The notes below the pieces were generated by a model, which was given only the letters and a program-made list of their open reading frames with translations, was not told where the DNA came from and made no database searches. Shown in pieces: positions 44,860 to 55,883 of a stretch of DNA of 64,000 nt (positions within the stretch are counted from its first letter, which is position 1; every line of letters begins with the position of its first letter). The translations under genes and the position numbers were made by a program. Source of the stretch: Macrolepiota albuminosa (lineage: Eukaryota; Basidiomycota; Agaricomycetes; Agaricales; Agaricaceae); contig JAMWFC010000134.1 in NCBI GenBank assembly GCA_027475525.1, positions 1-64,000 of the forward strand, given 5' to 3'.

Positions 44860-47800
44860 TTAGCACTTCTTATTGAAGGGTTCCAACTTCTTCCATCTTG
44901 CCAAAGTATTAGACATGACTTGAATAGTACTTGGATGACTATGCCTTGAGACTTGTTGCCTGACTTGGAGTACTTCTTGTTGAAAAGTCTCAGCCTCTTT
45001 TAGTTTTCCATGCTGATCAACTGTTATAGCAAGATTAGACATGGCTTCAATAGTATCTGGATGACTGTGCCCTAAGGCCTGTTGCTTCACTTTGAGCACT
45101 TCTTGTTGAAGAGTCTCAGCCTCTTCGAGTTTTCCACCTTGACCAAGTATTAAAGCAAGAGTGGACATGGCTTGAATAGTATCTGGATGACTGCTACCTA
45201 AGGCTTCCTGCCTAACTTTCACCACTTCTTGTTGAAGAGTCTCAGCCTCTTCCAGTTTTCCAGCTTCGCCAAGTATTAGAGCAAGACAGTACATGGCTTG
45301 AATAGTATCTGGATGACTGCCACCTAAGGCTTCCTGCTTAACTTTGACCAATTCTTGTCCAAGAGTCTCAGCCTCTTCCAGTTTTCCACTTTGACAAAGT
45401 ATTATGGCAAGATCAAACATAGCTCGAATAGTACCTGGATGACTGCTACCTAAAGCTTCCTGCCTAACTTTGAGCACTTCTTGTTGTAAAGTCCTAGCCT
45501 CTTCCAGTTTTCCACCTTGACGAAGTATTATAGCAAGGCAGTACATGGCTTCAATAGTATCTGGATGACTGCTACCTAAGGCTTCCTGCCTAACTTTGAG
45601 CACTTCTTGTTGAAGAGTCTCTGCCTCTTTCAGTTTTTTACCTTTCAAAAGTATTATAGAAAGACTGGACATGTCATGAATAGTATCTGGATGACTGCTA
45701 CCTGAAGCTTCCTGCCTAACTTTGAGCACTTCTTGTTGAAGAGTCACAGCCTCTTCCAATTTTCCACTTTGAGCAAATATTAAAGCAAGACTGGACATGG
45801 CTCGAATAGTATCTGGATGACTGCTACCTAAGGCTTCTTGCCTAATTTTGAGCATCTCTTGTTGAAGAGTCTCAACCTCTTCTACTTTTCTACCTCGAAA
45901 AAGTGTCATAGCAAGCTTTTGCATAGCTTGAATAGTATTTGGATGACTGTTACCTAAGGCTTCCTGCCTAACTTTGAGCACTTCTTGTTGAAGAGTCTCA
46001 GCCTCTTCTAGTTTTCCACCTTTACCAAGCGTCATAGCAAGACTAGACATGGCTTCAATAGTATCTGGATGACTGCTACCTAAGGCTTCCTGCCTATCTT
46101 TGAGCACTTCTTTGTGAAGACTCTCAGCCTCTTCTAGTTTTTCACCTTTATCAAGTATTATAGCAAGTTCAGACATGGCTTGAATAGTATCTGGATGATA
46201 TCTACCTAAAGCTTGTTGTGTGACTTTGAGCACTTCTTGTTGGAGAGTCTTAGCCTCTTTCAGCTTTTCACCTTGAATAAGTGTCATAGCAAGAGTGGAC
46301 ATGGCTTGAACAGTATCTGGATGATTGTTACCCAAGGCTTGTTGCCTGAGTTTGAGCACTTCTTGTTGAAGAGTCTCAGCTGCTTTCAGTTTTCCACTGA
46401 GACAAAGCGTTAGAGCAAGATGATACATGGCTTGAATAGTATCTGGATGATTGTTACCCAAGGCTTGTTGGCTGACTTTGAGCACTTCTTGTTGAAGAGT
46501 CTCAGCCTCTTCCAGTTTTCTACCTTGACCAAGCTTTATAGCAACATTAAGCATGGCTCGAAGAGTATCTGGATGGCTGCTTCCCAGCACTTTTGTACAG
46601 TTTCTAAGAATGTGCTTTTCAAGTTGCTCTGCATCATTCCAAAAATTTGCACATGAGAAAATTTGACTCAGCATCTTTGCTAGTTTGTTATTATCACATT
46701 CATAATTTAGATGCTTGACCAATGCTTGTATATGCAGCACCCATAGAGCTGCATCATGGTATTCAAACCTTTGATTTCCTAAGCAATAAAATAATTGTTG
46801 TCCACATTTTTTGGCTTTTTTCTGCTCTTCCTTTGTTAATGATTCAAAAGCCCAACCATGAACAAGTGAGTGAAACTCTAACAGTGTGACTTTTTCTCCT
46901 CTAACTTCAATTAATGAGTATGACCTGAGCATGTCAATTGCTTCTTCAACTAATATATCACTCCAATCTTTGTTATCTGTGACAAACTTTTGAAGAAAAT
47001 CCTGTAATTCTTGAGTGTCCACTTCAAGACTGTCTGAGAGATTTTTCCAAGCTCTTTCAAAAATTGAAATAGGTATCCTAGAGTGGTGTAACACACTACA
47101 TAACATGAGAAGTGCTTTTGCTCTTTCATTTAACTTCTCATAGCTCAGATTCCATGTTGCAAAAACAGAAAGTTGATAGCTATCAATTTTCTGCTTTGTT
47201 GCTGTTGCCAAATATCTCATTTTATCCTTTTTATACCTTTCAAGATACTGCTTCACTTGAATGTGTTTATTGTAAAATAGATAACTCCCTGCTTGAACAA
47301 TAGCTAATGCAAAGTAGCCCAGTTCTTGAACAAGTTCATTTACAGCTTCTTGCTCAGTTTGTTGCCTCTGACTAGCCTTATAGAAAGCTTTTAAGGAGTC
47401 TTCAATTGTTAATTCTCCAATTTTATAATGATTCTCAGGTGCACATATCCTAGATTCTTCATTTCTGCTTGTAATAAGGATATTTCCATGACTGCATTTT
47501 GGAAAGAATTCTTGTAGATCAACATCAGGATCATCAGCATTGTCAAAAAGCATCAGCCATTCTTCTTTTTGATGAGAAAGCCATGTAAGAGCAGCAACTG
47601 GTGTTTTTTCAGTTAAATCAACACTCTGAGCAAGTAATGTCAGGTCCTGCTCAATTGATGCTTTAGAGCCAGCATTGATCATATGTATAAAAGAAAATCT
47701 AGTTGATCAAATTAAACTTTAAGTTGATAAAGAATGCAGGCTGTCTCATACCTGCTTTGAAATTTATGACAAAAATGCAGTGCAATTTGTGTTTTTCCAG

Positions 47801-49240
47801 CTCCACCCAAGCCATGCAGCACACAATGCTGCTGGACTTGCATCTTTAATGAAGATTGATGAGGATCAAAACAATGTTCAAGCTGCAATAAAATGTCTGC
47901 TCTGCCAATAAACAATGAAGATGGAGGAGGAATAATAGGAAGAAGTGCAGAGATAGGTAAATAACAAGGTGTTTGTTTATCAGAAAGACTTGTAGCCATG
48001 ATTCCACCTCATCAATGTCAGCAAGTAGTATAGTCAATTAAACTGAGTAACTTACAAAAAGCCTCAAGGATAGTCTTTTGAGGACAAATACATAAAATCT
48101 TTGTAAGACCATTCAATTCCTGTGTGACTTTGGCCTTCTCCAAATAGGACAAAGTATGTGTCTTAATTTCTCCCTGTCTATTCCATTCATCCAGATCCAT
48201 CTTTTGCAGCCCTTGATCAACATTAAGTCTGTAAAACAGGCCAGGAATTTGCATAGAAAACTCTCCAAAGCTCTCTGCTATTCCTTCGCAATTGGTAGTT
48301 ATCCGATGAAGAAGTCCCACCATTTTGTGGCCAATAACACTAGTAGGCAACCAAGAAACAACACCAGGATGCCCTGCTCCTATGCTGACAAAACATGCAA
48401 CTGGTTGAGAAGGACCAAAAACCATGAGAGCCTCTTTGCAAACCAGGTTGGTTGGATTGCTATAGCCCAAATCTGCACCTATAAAAGTTTCAGGGACTCC
48501 ACCAGAAGTAATAGAGACACATTTGAAAAAACCAGGAGTAGCAGTGGTGGCACGAGCAGCTTGCACTACTGTACAATCATAGCCTTGGTTGGCTTCTACC
48601 TCATATGTTCTGAAGATCCGAGGGGTCATATTGACAGAAGGAAGAGCTACCACAAAGCTTTGAGGTCATTACAGTGTCAGCTGAGAAGCAAAAATGTGGA
48701 AAGGACTAGAGTACCTTCTGCAGACAGGATCATCCTCTCTCATCAAGGCATCCTCCATAAATCCAGCAGATCGTAAGATGCTTCTCATGCCAGATTCAAA
48801 GACAGTTGCCTTGAACTTCTCGCCCCAATAGTTCCATTTCTTGTCATCAGAGTAGATGTCCCTGCTGAACAAAACATACTTCTCAATAGCCAAGTCGATA
48901 GGCATACGGAGTCGACCAAGCATCAACGCAATTACTCTGATACACCATCAGCGAATATTCAACTGTGTAGTCATGCTTTGTCACATACCCTCCTGTTCCA
49001 GCCCCACCGATTATGTCAAAATAATCACAAGGCTTAGGCAGAGATTTAGCGTTTTCCAGGTGCATAATACGAGACATGATTTCTCTGAGAATAATGAGCT
49101 CAGACAGTCCGCGTACACCACCGTCATCTGGATCATCCATCCCGACAATGTTTAGTAATTGCGATTGGTAGGCAAAAGAGCATACCCAAAGATAACATTC
49201 TCAATCCGCGTTGTTTTAGATCTGTGTTGATATTCTGCAT
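44860..49240 (-). CDS. Patatin-NB-ARC-TPR (NLR-like) protein, copy 2, intact
   Basis: Six exons: 49240-49186, 49127-48989, 48936-48715, 48657-48056, 48007-47752, 47698-44860. The introns are 48-58 bp with GT-AG ends, and the exons sum to 4113 nt, exactly 1370 codons plus stop. Residues 1-340 are patatin-like (LSLDDGGVRGLSEL near 16-29, GGVIALMLGRLRM near 64). NB-ARC has P-loop GLGGAGKT at 405-412, Walker-B-like WLMLFDNAD at 471-479 and a GNILITSRN sensor near 495. From about 780 to the end there are 14 TPRs of 42 residues. NLR-like STAND proteins are proposed to oligomerise on ligand binding and trigger a defence or death output. The catalytic Ser of GxSxG is Gly62 and the Asp of the DG motif is Gly200, so lipase activity is unlikely. 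The first exon start (MQNINTD) is inferred; an upstream non-coding or coding exon is possible. Confidence 0.9.
44870..46600 (-). repeat. Tandem 126-bp TPR-encoding array, 14 units
   Basis: Fourteen 42-codon units with a common core around SSHPDTIQAMSSLA and GKLEEAETLQQEVLKVRQEALG. Unit-to-unit identity is high at DNA level, the pattern expected of repeat arrays that expand and contract. Confidence 0.9.
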
Positions 49241-51567
49241 GGGGAGGTGAGTATTTGAACTTGATAGAACAAGGGGAAGGAAAGAATGCGGTTTCTCACC
49301 TTTGATTGATTCGTGACACAAAGATGTCCTCACGCTTGGGCCTTTGCTCCCACAACCTAAAAAAAGCGACCATCTTCATGGTTGGGATAAGATAACCCGA
49401 TATATACCAATCTCCCCACGTCCTCTTCCATGTCTGTACTGCTAACAAGACTTATTCAAGATTTCCTCGACATTACATTTGGAACGTTATGGAGTAGATG
49501 CTTTGAGGTTATTTCCGCCAACGACGACACTATTATGCCCTACCATGCGGTAAGGATGGAACTCGGAAGTATCGAGGAACGGTATGTAATCAGGATTGGA
49601 TCTCGAATACCTCAGTCGTTCACAACCGTATTAAATTATATATCCACTACTACTTTATCTACACGCCGATGCCCATCAACCTCTTCTCGAGTTAAACGGC
49701 AAACAAGTGCGGATCATGATCCACCTTTGTGCATGAGCATGGCCATCCAGGGACACGACTGACTCTCTTCTCTATCCATGCAGTGATTGATCGATAAGCT
49801 GCAGCCTAGTAACAACGGTCCGAAAAGATCACTATCACTTCCAGCCGCAAGGTGTCACAACTCTCACACGCCCTCCCCGGAAGGGGCCGGGTTCACGAGA
49901 CACGGAGATATGGACGCCAGCGCAGCCTATCCGTGTACCTAGCGCCCAAACGTGGGGACGAAGGTTTGATTGCCGTCATCGTCCATCCAACAAGCACAAA
50001 CACGTGATGCAACTCTCCCCTCTTATCCCCATACACCACACAGCGCCACACAAGCACGGATGCACGGGTCAGTCCCCGAAAATCATCACCGGCTACCGGC
50101 TATCAATCACCTCATTTCTTCAACACTGGCATTCGAGTATTCGAATCAGTGCCTCATTTGTTTTCTATTTTACCCGAGCCTACACCACTGCAAGCGGCAT
50201 AGTCATCCCTCCAAGCTCGGGTCCGAGCGCCTGAACCAATTTATAGGAGCCACCCGGTACCTTTCTTTTCCTTCTCGTCGCCTTACCCTCTCTCAGCATC
50301 CACGAACCCCAAACCACCAGACCAACTCTCCAACAAAAAAAAAACAAAAGTCGAAGCAACCGACGCACGCACGCAACTCAACTCAAACCACTCAAACCAA
50401 CCAACCACACAAGAAAAAGAAACACAAATGATAGGTATTATTACATATATTCACAGGATATCATACACGAAGCCAAGCGTGTGTATGCGCGCACGCGGGT
50501 GGGTGTGGGTGTGGCGAGTGAGAGGGGAGGTAGGTGCGTAAGAGGTAGAACGTAAGAAATAAGACGAAAGACAAGGGAGAATAGAGACGGGAGCACGGCC
50601 ACAGCACGGGAGACACAAACGAGGCACGAGGGGAGGGGAGGGGGCATAGGGATGTGTGATCAATATCAAGGGCTCAAGAAAAAAAAACAAGATCAAGAAC
50701 AAGAACAAGAACAAGAAGACCCAACGTCAAGGTGTATATGCGTATATGAGGAGTTGGGATTGGGTGGGTGTTGGATAAGAGGTGGTGTGGGCATAAGAGA
50801 ATGAGATGTGGGGTGGGAGGGTGGGGTAGGTGGTGACGGGGGGTGTTCAAAATTCACAATCATAATCAAATACATTTCTCGATATCAAGAAGTAATCATA
50901 ATCAACACGCACAAAAAAAAAGACAAAGAAAAAAAAAGAAAAAAGACACGAAACCCCCAAATACGCAGGTCCATTTGACACAAAACAACAGGGTCCGGGT
51001 TCTCACAACGAATGAAAAAAAATCCAAAGGAATGCGATGCGATGCAATGCGGTAGTGCTATGCTATGCGTTGATGTGGGGCCCAGTTGTAGGTCAAAAAG
51101 CCAGCGGACGCCCCGCCCCGCCCGACGTCTGTGTTGGGAGTGCGGGGAGTGCGGGTGCGGGTGCGGGTGCGGGGGTGGGGGTCGGGGTAAGGGTGTGGGA
51201 GCGTTGGGGGAGAAGTTTGATAAAAGAAGAATCCTGCATGACGCGGCGGGCGGAAGGCGGCTAGGTTAAAGTTCGAGGTGATTGGGTTTGATGTTGATGT
51301 GAAACGGCGAGTCGGCGCGCGAGGGTTGGAGTAAAAAGGCGATCTAGACCCGTGCACAGAGAAAAAAAAACACCATTAATATTTCACGCCATGTGTCAAT
51401 TGGTATGTTAGAAACTTACAAAACAAATAAAAAACGGCATGTTGGTGACAAGACAAGACAAGAAAAAAAGACGGGTAAAAAAAAGAGAAGAAAGAAAAAA
51501 ATCACCAAGCCACCAGCAACAGCAACAGCAACAGCACCAAAAAATCGTTAATCCTCTACTATACACC
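49241..51567. other. Duplicated flank, second copy
   Basis: Homologous to 7393-11470 without the MITE and hAT insertions. It holds the NLR 5' region, C/A-rich and G-rich tracts (G-rich block about 51137-51205) and the 3' flank of the Zn-cluster gene. Short frames such as 49430-49762 (+) are not conserved between copies. No gene is supported. Confidence 0.5.
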
Positions 51568-52648
51568 TTATTCGGCAGTCTCGGGCGCGCCGTCAGCCTT
51601 TGCCGGTTCACTGACAGATTCGGTGTGTGTAGCGAGAACCTCGGGCTCCTTAGCACGTTTAGTCTTCTTGGTCAACTTGCCCTCTGCACTCTTCCTCTTC
51701 TTCTTCTCCGGGGCGAGACCAGGCAGGGCAGGGAGGACGGGAGCTGGGACATGTGGGTCAGTGGACGAGGACGCGGGGGACGTGGTACCTGCGCCAGGCT
51801 TGTTATGCTCGCTCGCGACTGCCTGCGCCGGCGCCGGTGGAGCCGGGGCAGGAGGCGGGGGATGGAACAGGCCAGGGTAGGGGAAGGGATGGGCGTACGG
51901 GGGGAGGAAGTAGGGAAGGCCGTGGGGCGGGGCTGCGGTGGACTGCTGGGCGTCGTCGGCAGCGGGCGGAGGGGGGGGATGGATGAAGCCAGGAGGCGGG
52001 TAGTACATTGGGTAGAAGCCGAGGGGCGGGTGACCGTCTGCGGGGACGTAGCCGGGAGGCGGGGCGTGTGGGACTGCGGGAGGTGCGGCAGCAGGGAGCC
52101 ATTCTTGGTCGGGGGCGGCGGGGTCAGCGGGGAGGACGTCAGGGGCAGGGAGCTTGTTCTTGCGTTTGTATGGGCCGCGCTTGATGCCCTTTTTGCGTTC
52201 CTTGCGCTGGCCGTCGACGCAGGTGTCTGGAGTATTGTACTTGATGCAGCGCTCGCACGGTCGGCCCTCGTCACAGCGCTTGCAGGCATTGGCGCAGTTG
52301 GTGCACTGCTCACGTCAGTACGGGCACACGCAGCCAAGCAAACACGTACCGCCATCTTGACCTGTTTGCGCTTCGGGCGGAGTGCGGCGGCCTGGGCATT
52401 CGCTGGGGGACAAGTCAGTCAGACAACAACACGTGACGGCAGGGCGTACGCTGGGACGGGGGGCTGGGGTAGTAGACCATGCCCTGTGCGGGATGGAACA
52501 TCATGTATGCGGGCTGCGGCGCGGCAGTGGCATCAGGCTCCTGTGGTGGGGGAAAGGGCAGGTACGGATAAGCACCCTGGGGCGGCGGGTAGCCCGTAAA
52601 AGTCGGGGGAAAGGACGAGTCGGCAGGCTTGGGCTGCTCAGACGCCAT
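51568..52648 (-). CDS. Zn(II)2Cys6-type transcriptional regulator
   Basis: Three exons: 52648-52450, 52402-52350, 52305-51568. The introns are 47 and 44 bp with GT-AG ends and all phases agree, giving 329 residues. The cluster C-x2-C-x6-C-x5-C-x2-C-x8-C (CTNCANACKRCDEGRPCERC...C) fits the fungal binuclear zinc class, with an extra Cys inside the first loop. It is followed by a basic QRKERKKGIKRGPYKRKNK. The N- and C-terminal parts are Pro/Tyr-rich and low in complexity, and the C-terminus has a KKKRK-like nuclear signal. Such proteins bind DNA in the nucleus; the target is unknown. The typical fungal middle-homology domain is absent. The truncated copy at 11474-11760 is its duplicate. Confidence 0.9.
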
Positions 52649-53804
52649 GGAACCTGCGCCATGGTGTGGTCAGAAAAGGAAATCGGGCGGACGCTGCAGA
52701 CAAAAAGCTCACTCCGATTGAAACAATCTCGTCGCCGCTCAGAGTTGGTGGCAGAACCGGACAAACAGCTACACGTGTGAACTATCCAAACCTTACCACC
52801 CCACCTGGCCCGTGCGTGCACACCAACTCTCCCCCCACGTCCCTACATCCTCCCTCACAGCCCCTCTGCGTCCATTCATCCCCTCTCCCGCCCAGTTCCA
52901 CCTCTTTTGTCTCCGCCCCGACTCTCCGACAGACTCCGCTCCTACCGACCCAACTTTATTTCCCATCAAATGTCCCGACTAGGCAAAGGTCAACTGACAC
53001 TCATGCCTCTCATTCCCCTGCCACCATGTCTCCAATGGAAACAAAATGCGCTAATTTGACTGTTTATAATTACCCTTTCACAGCGAGTACAGCTGCGGAT
53101 CTTCATCATCTTTTCTCTGGTCACGTGTATGGTTGTTCACAGCAATCTCCCATAAACAATCATACATTTTTTCTCTAGTCATGTGTATGGTTATTGTTCA
53201 CGACGAACTGCCAGGAACAAGGATGAAGTCACCCATCAGACAGACTGATTGGTTCTGGAACCATGCTCTTCTAAAAAAAGTTCAGTCGAATGAAGTCGCA
53301 TGTAGGAAACCAGTGGTACTTGTATCTCTTCTCCAACTTATATTCATTTCAGGTATATTCTTGATATCTACAAATCTGTAATGTTTCTATCACCCTTATT
53401 ATGATCTATGAAGGAAGACAATTTCATGCTCGGCGACAATGATGAGATAGGATTTAACGACCCATGGAACAACCGACCGTAGTCAAATTCAACCCTTACT
53501 TTATTGGTACCATAAACAATCATACATATTTTTTCTCTAGTCACGTGTATGGTTATTGTTCACGACGAACTGCCAGGAACAAGGATGAAGTCACCCATCA
53601 GACAGACTGATTGGTTCTGGAACCATGCTCTTCTAAAAAAAGTTCAGTCAGCGTCCCCATCGGAAATATCCGGCTACGATCAATAAATACATGAAAATAC
53701 ATAAAAGGTGTGGTAAAATGCGAAAGTTTCATCAACTCTAAATTTAGACAACATCCTGTATTTATTAACCATGCAAGTAGCTGCAGACTCCCAAACCCTC
53801 CCCA
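52649..53804. other. Intergenic region with a 137-bp direct repeat
   Basis: Contains the 5' region of the Zn-cluster gene (52649-52800). A near-exact repeat follows, 53151-53287 and 53511-53649, whose units share GTCACGTGTATGGTTATTG and TTGGTTCTGGAACCATGC. No supported gene. Confidence 0.6.
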
Positions 53805-54772
53805 ATGGCATTCCGCGCTCTCGCGCGAGATGCATTCTGTCTTGTGTTTTTCCTCTTTGTTCCGGCCTACTTCGCGTCGAAAGCTCAGAACGAGCTTCTC
53901 GACTTTTCCCCCCTGACTCTAGCTGAAGACGAGAAATCCATTTCGCCTATCCCTCGTCCCTCCCCCGCATATCATGCGTTGTGTCGACGTACTCGAGGCA
54001 ACGATGGCGCCGCCACAATGCATACCTCCCGGCCCAGGGTCATCGCTCTCAAGTCATGTTGGACAATCTGCGTAGGTCATTGGTCGGACCTCTGGAAGAC
54101 CATCCTGAATGTATGTTTCACGATTCTGACGTAGGTCTCCCGTAAATGTTACTTTGCTAAAGCAACCTTACTCATCCTTTCATTTATAAAAGGGGATTTT
54201 CAGTGCTTCTTCAGATTCCTGGAACAAGTGGAGACCCCCTCGCGCGTTTCTTCGTCTTTATGGCGATACTACGGCTTCTCCCTGCACTATCTTCAGCCGC
54301 TATCTTGCTGCACTATTTCGACAAGAAACACTTCCGCAGCGGCAACTTTGCTATCATATGGTACCAGGTATCCTATATTTTTTCATTTGATTATCAACAT
54401 CTAATAAATTTCTTTTGTGAACAGCACGTTGAACGCCACCGCCAATCATGTTTGTATATGCCATGGACCATTGTTGCACTCCCTGCTATTGCACTCTCCT
54501 GGTAAGTCGCTGTTCTATCTGTCCACTATTCTTTACCAATACTTTGCAGGGGAGCCATATTCATGATTGTGGCCGTGTTTTTGTCAGTCTGGGGAGAGGG
54601 GATGGACCCTACCCTTCCCTCCGTTGAAGAAAGATCGTATCTGACGATCATGTCTCTCCGTACCGTTATCAGTGTAATGTCAGCCGTGGATGTCGGATGC
54701 ATCTGGTGGCTTGTCGTCAAATTGCAGGCTTTCGATGAAGCTATCAAAGCAGCACACACTCCTGCTGCTTAA
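53805..54772 (+). CDS. Predicted multi-pass membrane protein, unknown function
   Basis: Multi-exon model. The first exon starts at 53805 with a hydrophobic segment (FCLVFFLFVPAYFASKAQNEL). A second exon piece ends at 54110. Then come 54204-54367, 54425-54501 and 54550-54772, joined in phase by GT-AG introns (54111-54203, 54368-54424, 54502-54549). Further hydrophobic segments are ARFFVFMAILRLLPALSSA, MPWTIVALPAIALSW and AIFMIVAVFLSVWG, and a C-terminal tail runs to TAA at 54772. The junction between the first exon and the part ending at 54110 is not resolved, because a frame change requires another intron near 53990-54050. Architecture resembles fungus-specific hypothetical membrane proteins; function unknown. 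Confidence 0.6.
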
Positions 54773-54886
54773 ACACGATCGCATCCGCTACATCCGTAGT
54801 CTCCAACTTCATTTCATTTCAGTTATATTCTCGATATCTACTAGCCTATCTATCACTCTTCTAGGACAATTTGCACCCCGACGACA

Positions 54887-55204
54887 ATGACGACGATTCA
54901 GGATCCAGCGACGACTAAATACCTCTTGGAACAACACGGTTCGCCTTTTCACCACACACTCGATATTGCCGACAACCCACCCGTGCCCCCACTGCATTTA
55001 GACCTTGGGTTCCTCTCAACGCACATTATTTATCATTTCGTAGTTGTTAAACCGCTGATTTATTTTTTCTTCTTGCATGCCTGGGCGCATACAATATATT
55101 TGTTCTTCACTACATGCAAGTATCATAATATGGGATCAGTGCGTGACGTTATCTCCGATTCTCTGACTACGGCCTCGGAGATACAATCAGCGAACAACGT
55201 TTGA
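54887..55204 (+). CDS. Possible small membrane protein, weak
   Basis: Single frame of 105 codons beginning MTTIQDPATTKYLLEQ, with one hydrophobic stretch (HIIYHFVVVKPLIYFFFLHA). It lies just after the membrane protein gene and could be an independent gene or a 3' exon. No family is recognised and start context was not decisive. 55205-55883 holds nothing recognisable. Confidence 0.25.
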   Translation: MTTIQDPATTKYLLEQHGSPFHHTLDIADNPPVPPLHLDLGFLSTHIIYHFVVVKPLIYFFFLHAWAHTIYLFFTTCKYHNMGSVRDVISDSLTTASEIQSANNV

Positions 55205-55883
55205 GCAACCAGTTGTCCCAAAGAATGATTAATTAGAGACCGTGATGAGAGGCGCGTAGAGTGTGAAGATTGAAAAACAATTGGCGTGGAATGAGAGGAA
55301 TTGGATTTAGTAGGTTCGGCCGTGTGCTGCGGGAGGGCTGGCCTGGCGGTCTGTAAACCTGCCTGAGTTGGTAAGCATACAATAGGATAATTTATGATTC
55401 CTGTTCGATAGAAGAGGAAGGACCAGTCAGTATAGCTGTGCATCGTGCACAGGTCGAGCACCTAACTCGTTTTGAAGACCGTCTGTGCAAAGGCTTATCG
55501 ATCAGCATTCGATGGGTTGCATTAGTCTTACTGTCTCCATTTTGTTTTCTCATTATCCAACTCTCGCGACAATTATGTTCGAGAATAAGGTACTTGTGAT
55601 CATCATATGTGTATCATAGCCCGTATATCCCATGCAGCCCGAATCAAGGATGAGAGCGCTTCTTTCCGTCGGCGCTAACATAAATGGTGATAGGCGCGTT
55701 CAGGATAATCTCTTGATACACCGCGAACGGTCGATCTATAGAACCACGCCCTTTCCGACGCTCGAACCTCGCATCTGACAGGGCAACCATCTTCATCATT
55801 TTTTTTTCTCTGGTTACGTGTTCGATCCGGACTCAGGTTTGATTACATAACAGCCAGAACAGCTTCTGTTACTATGTTACTAC

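Noticed and set aside
51439..52599. Long plus-strand frame of 386 codons over the Zn-cluster gene
   Set aside because: It is antisense to a well-supported three-exon gene, and its composition is what GC-rich antisense frames give.
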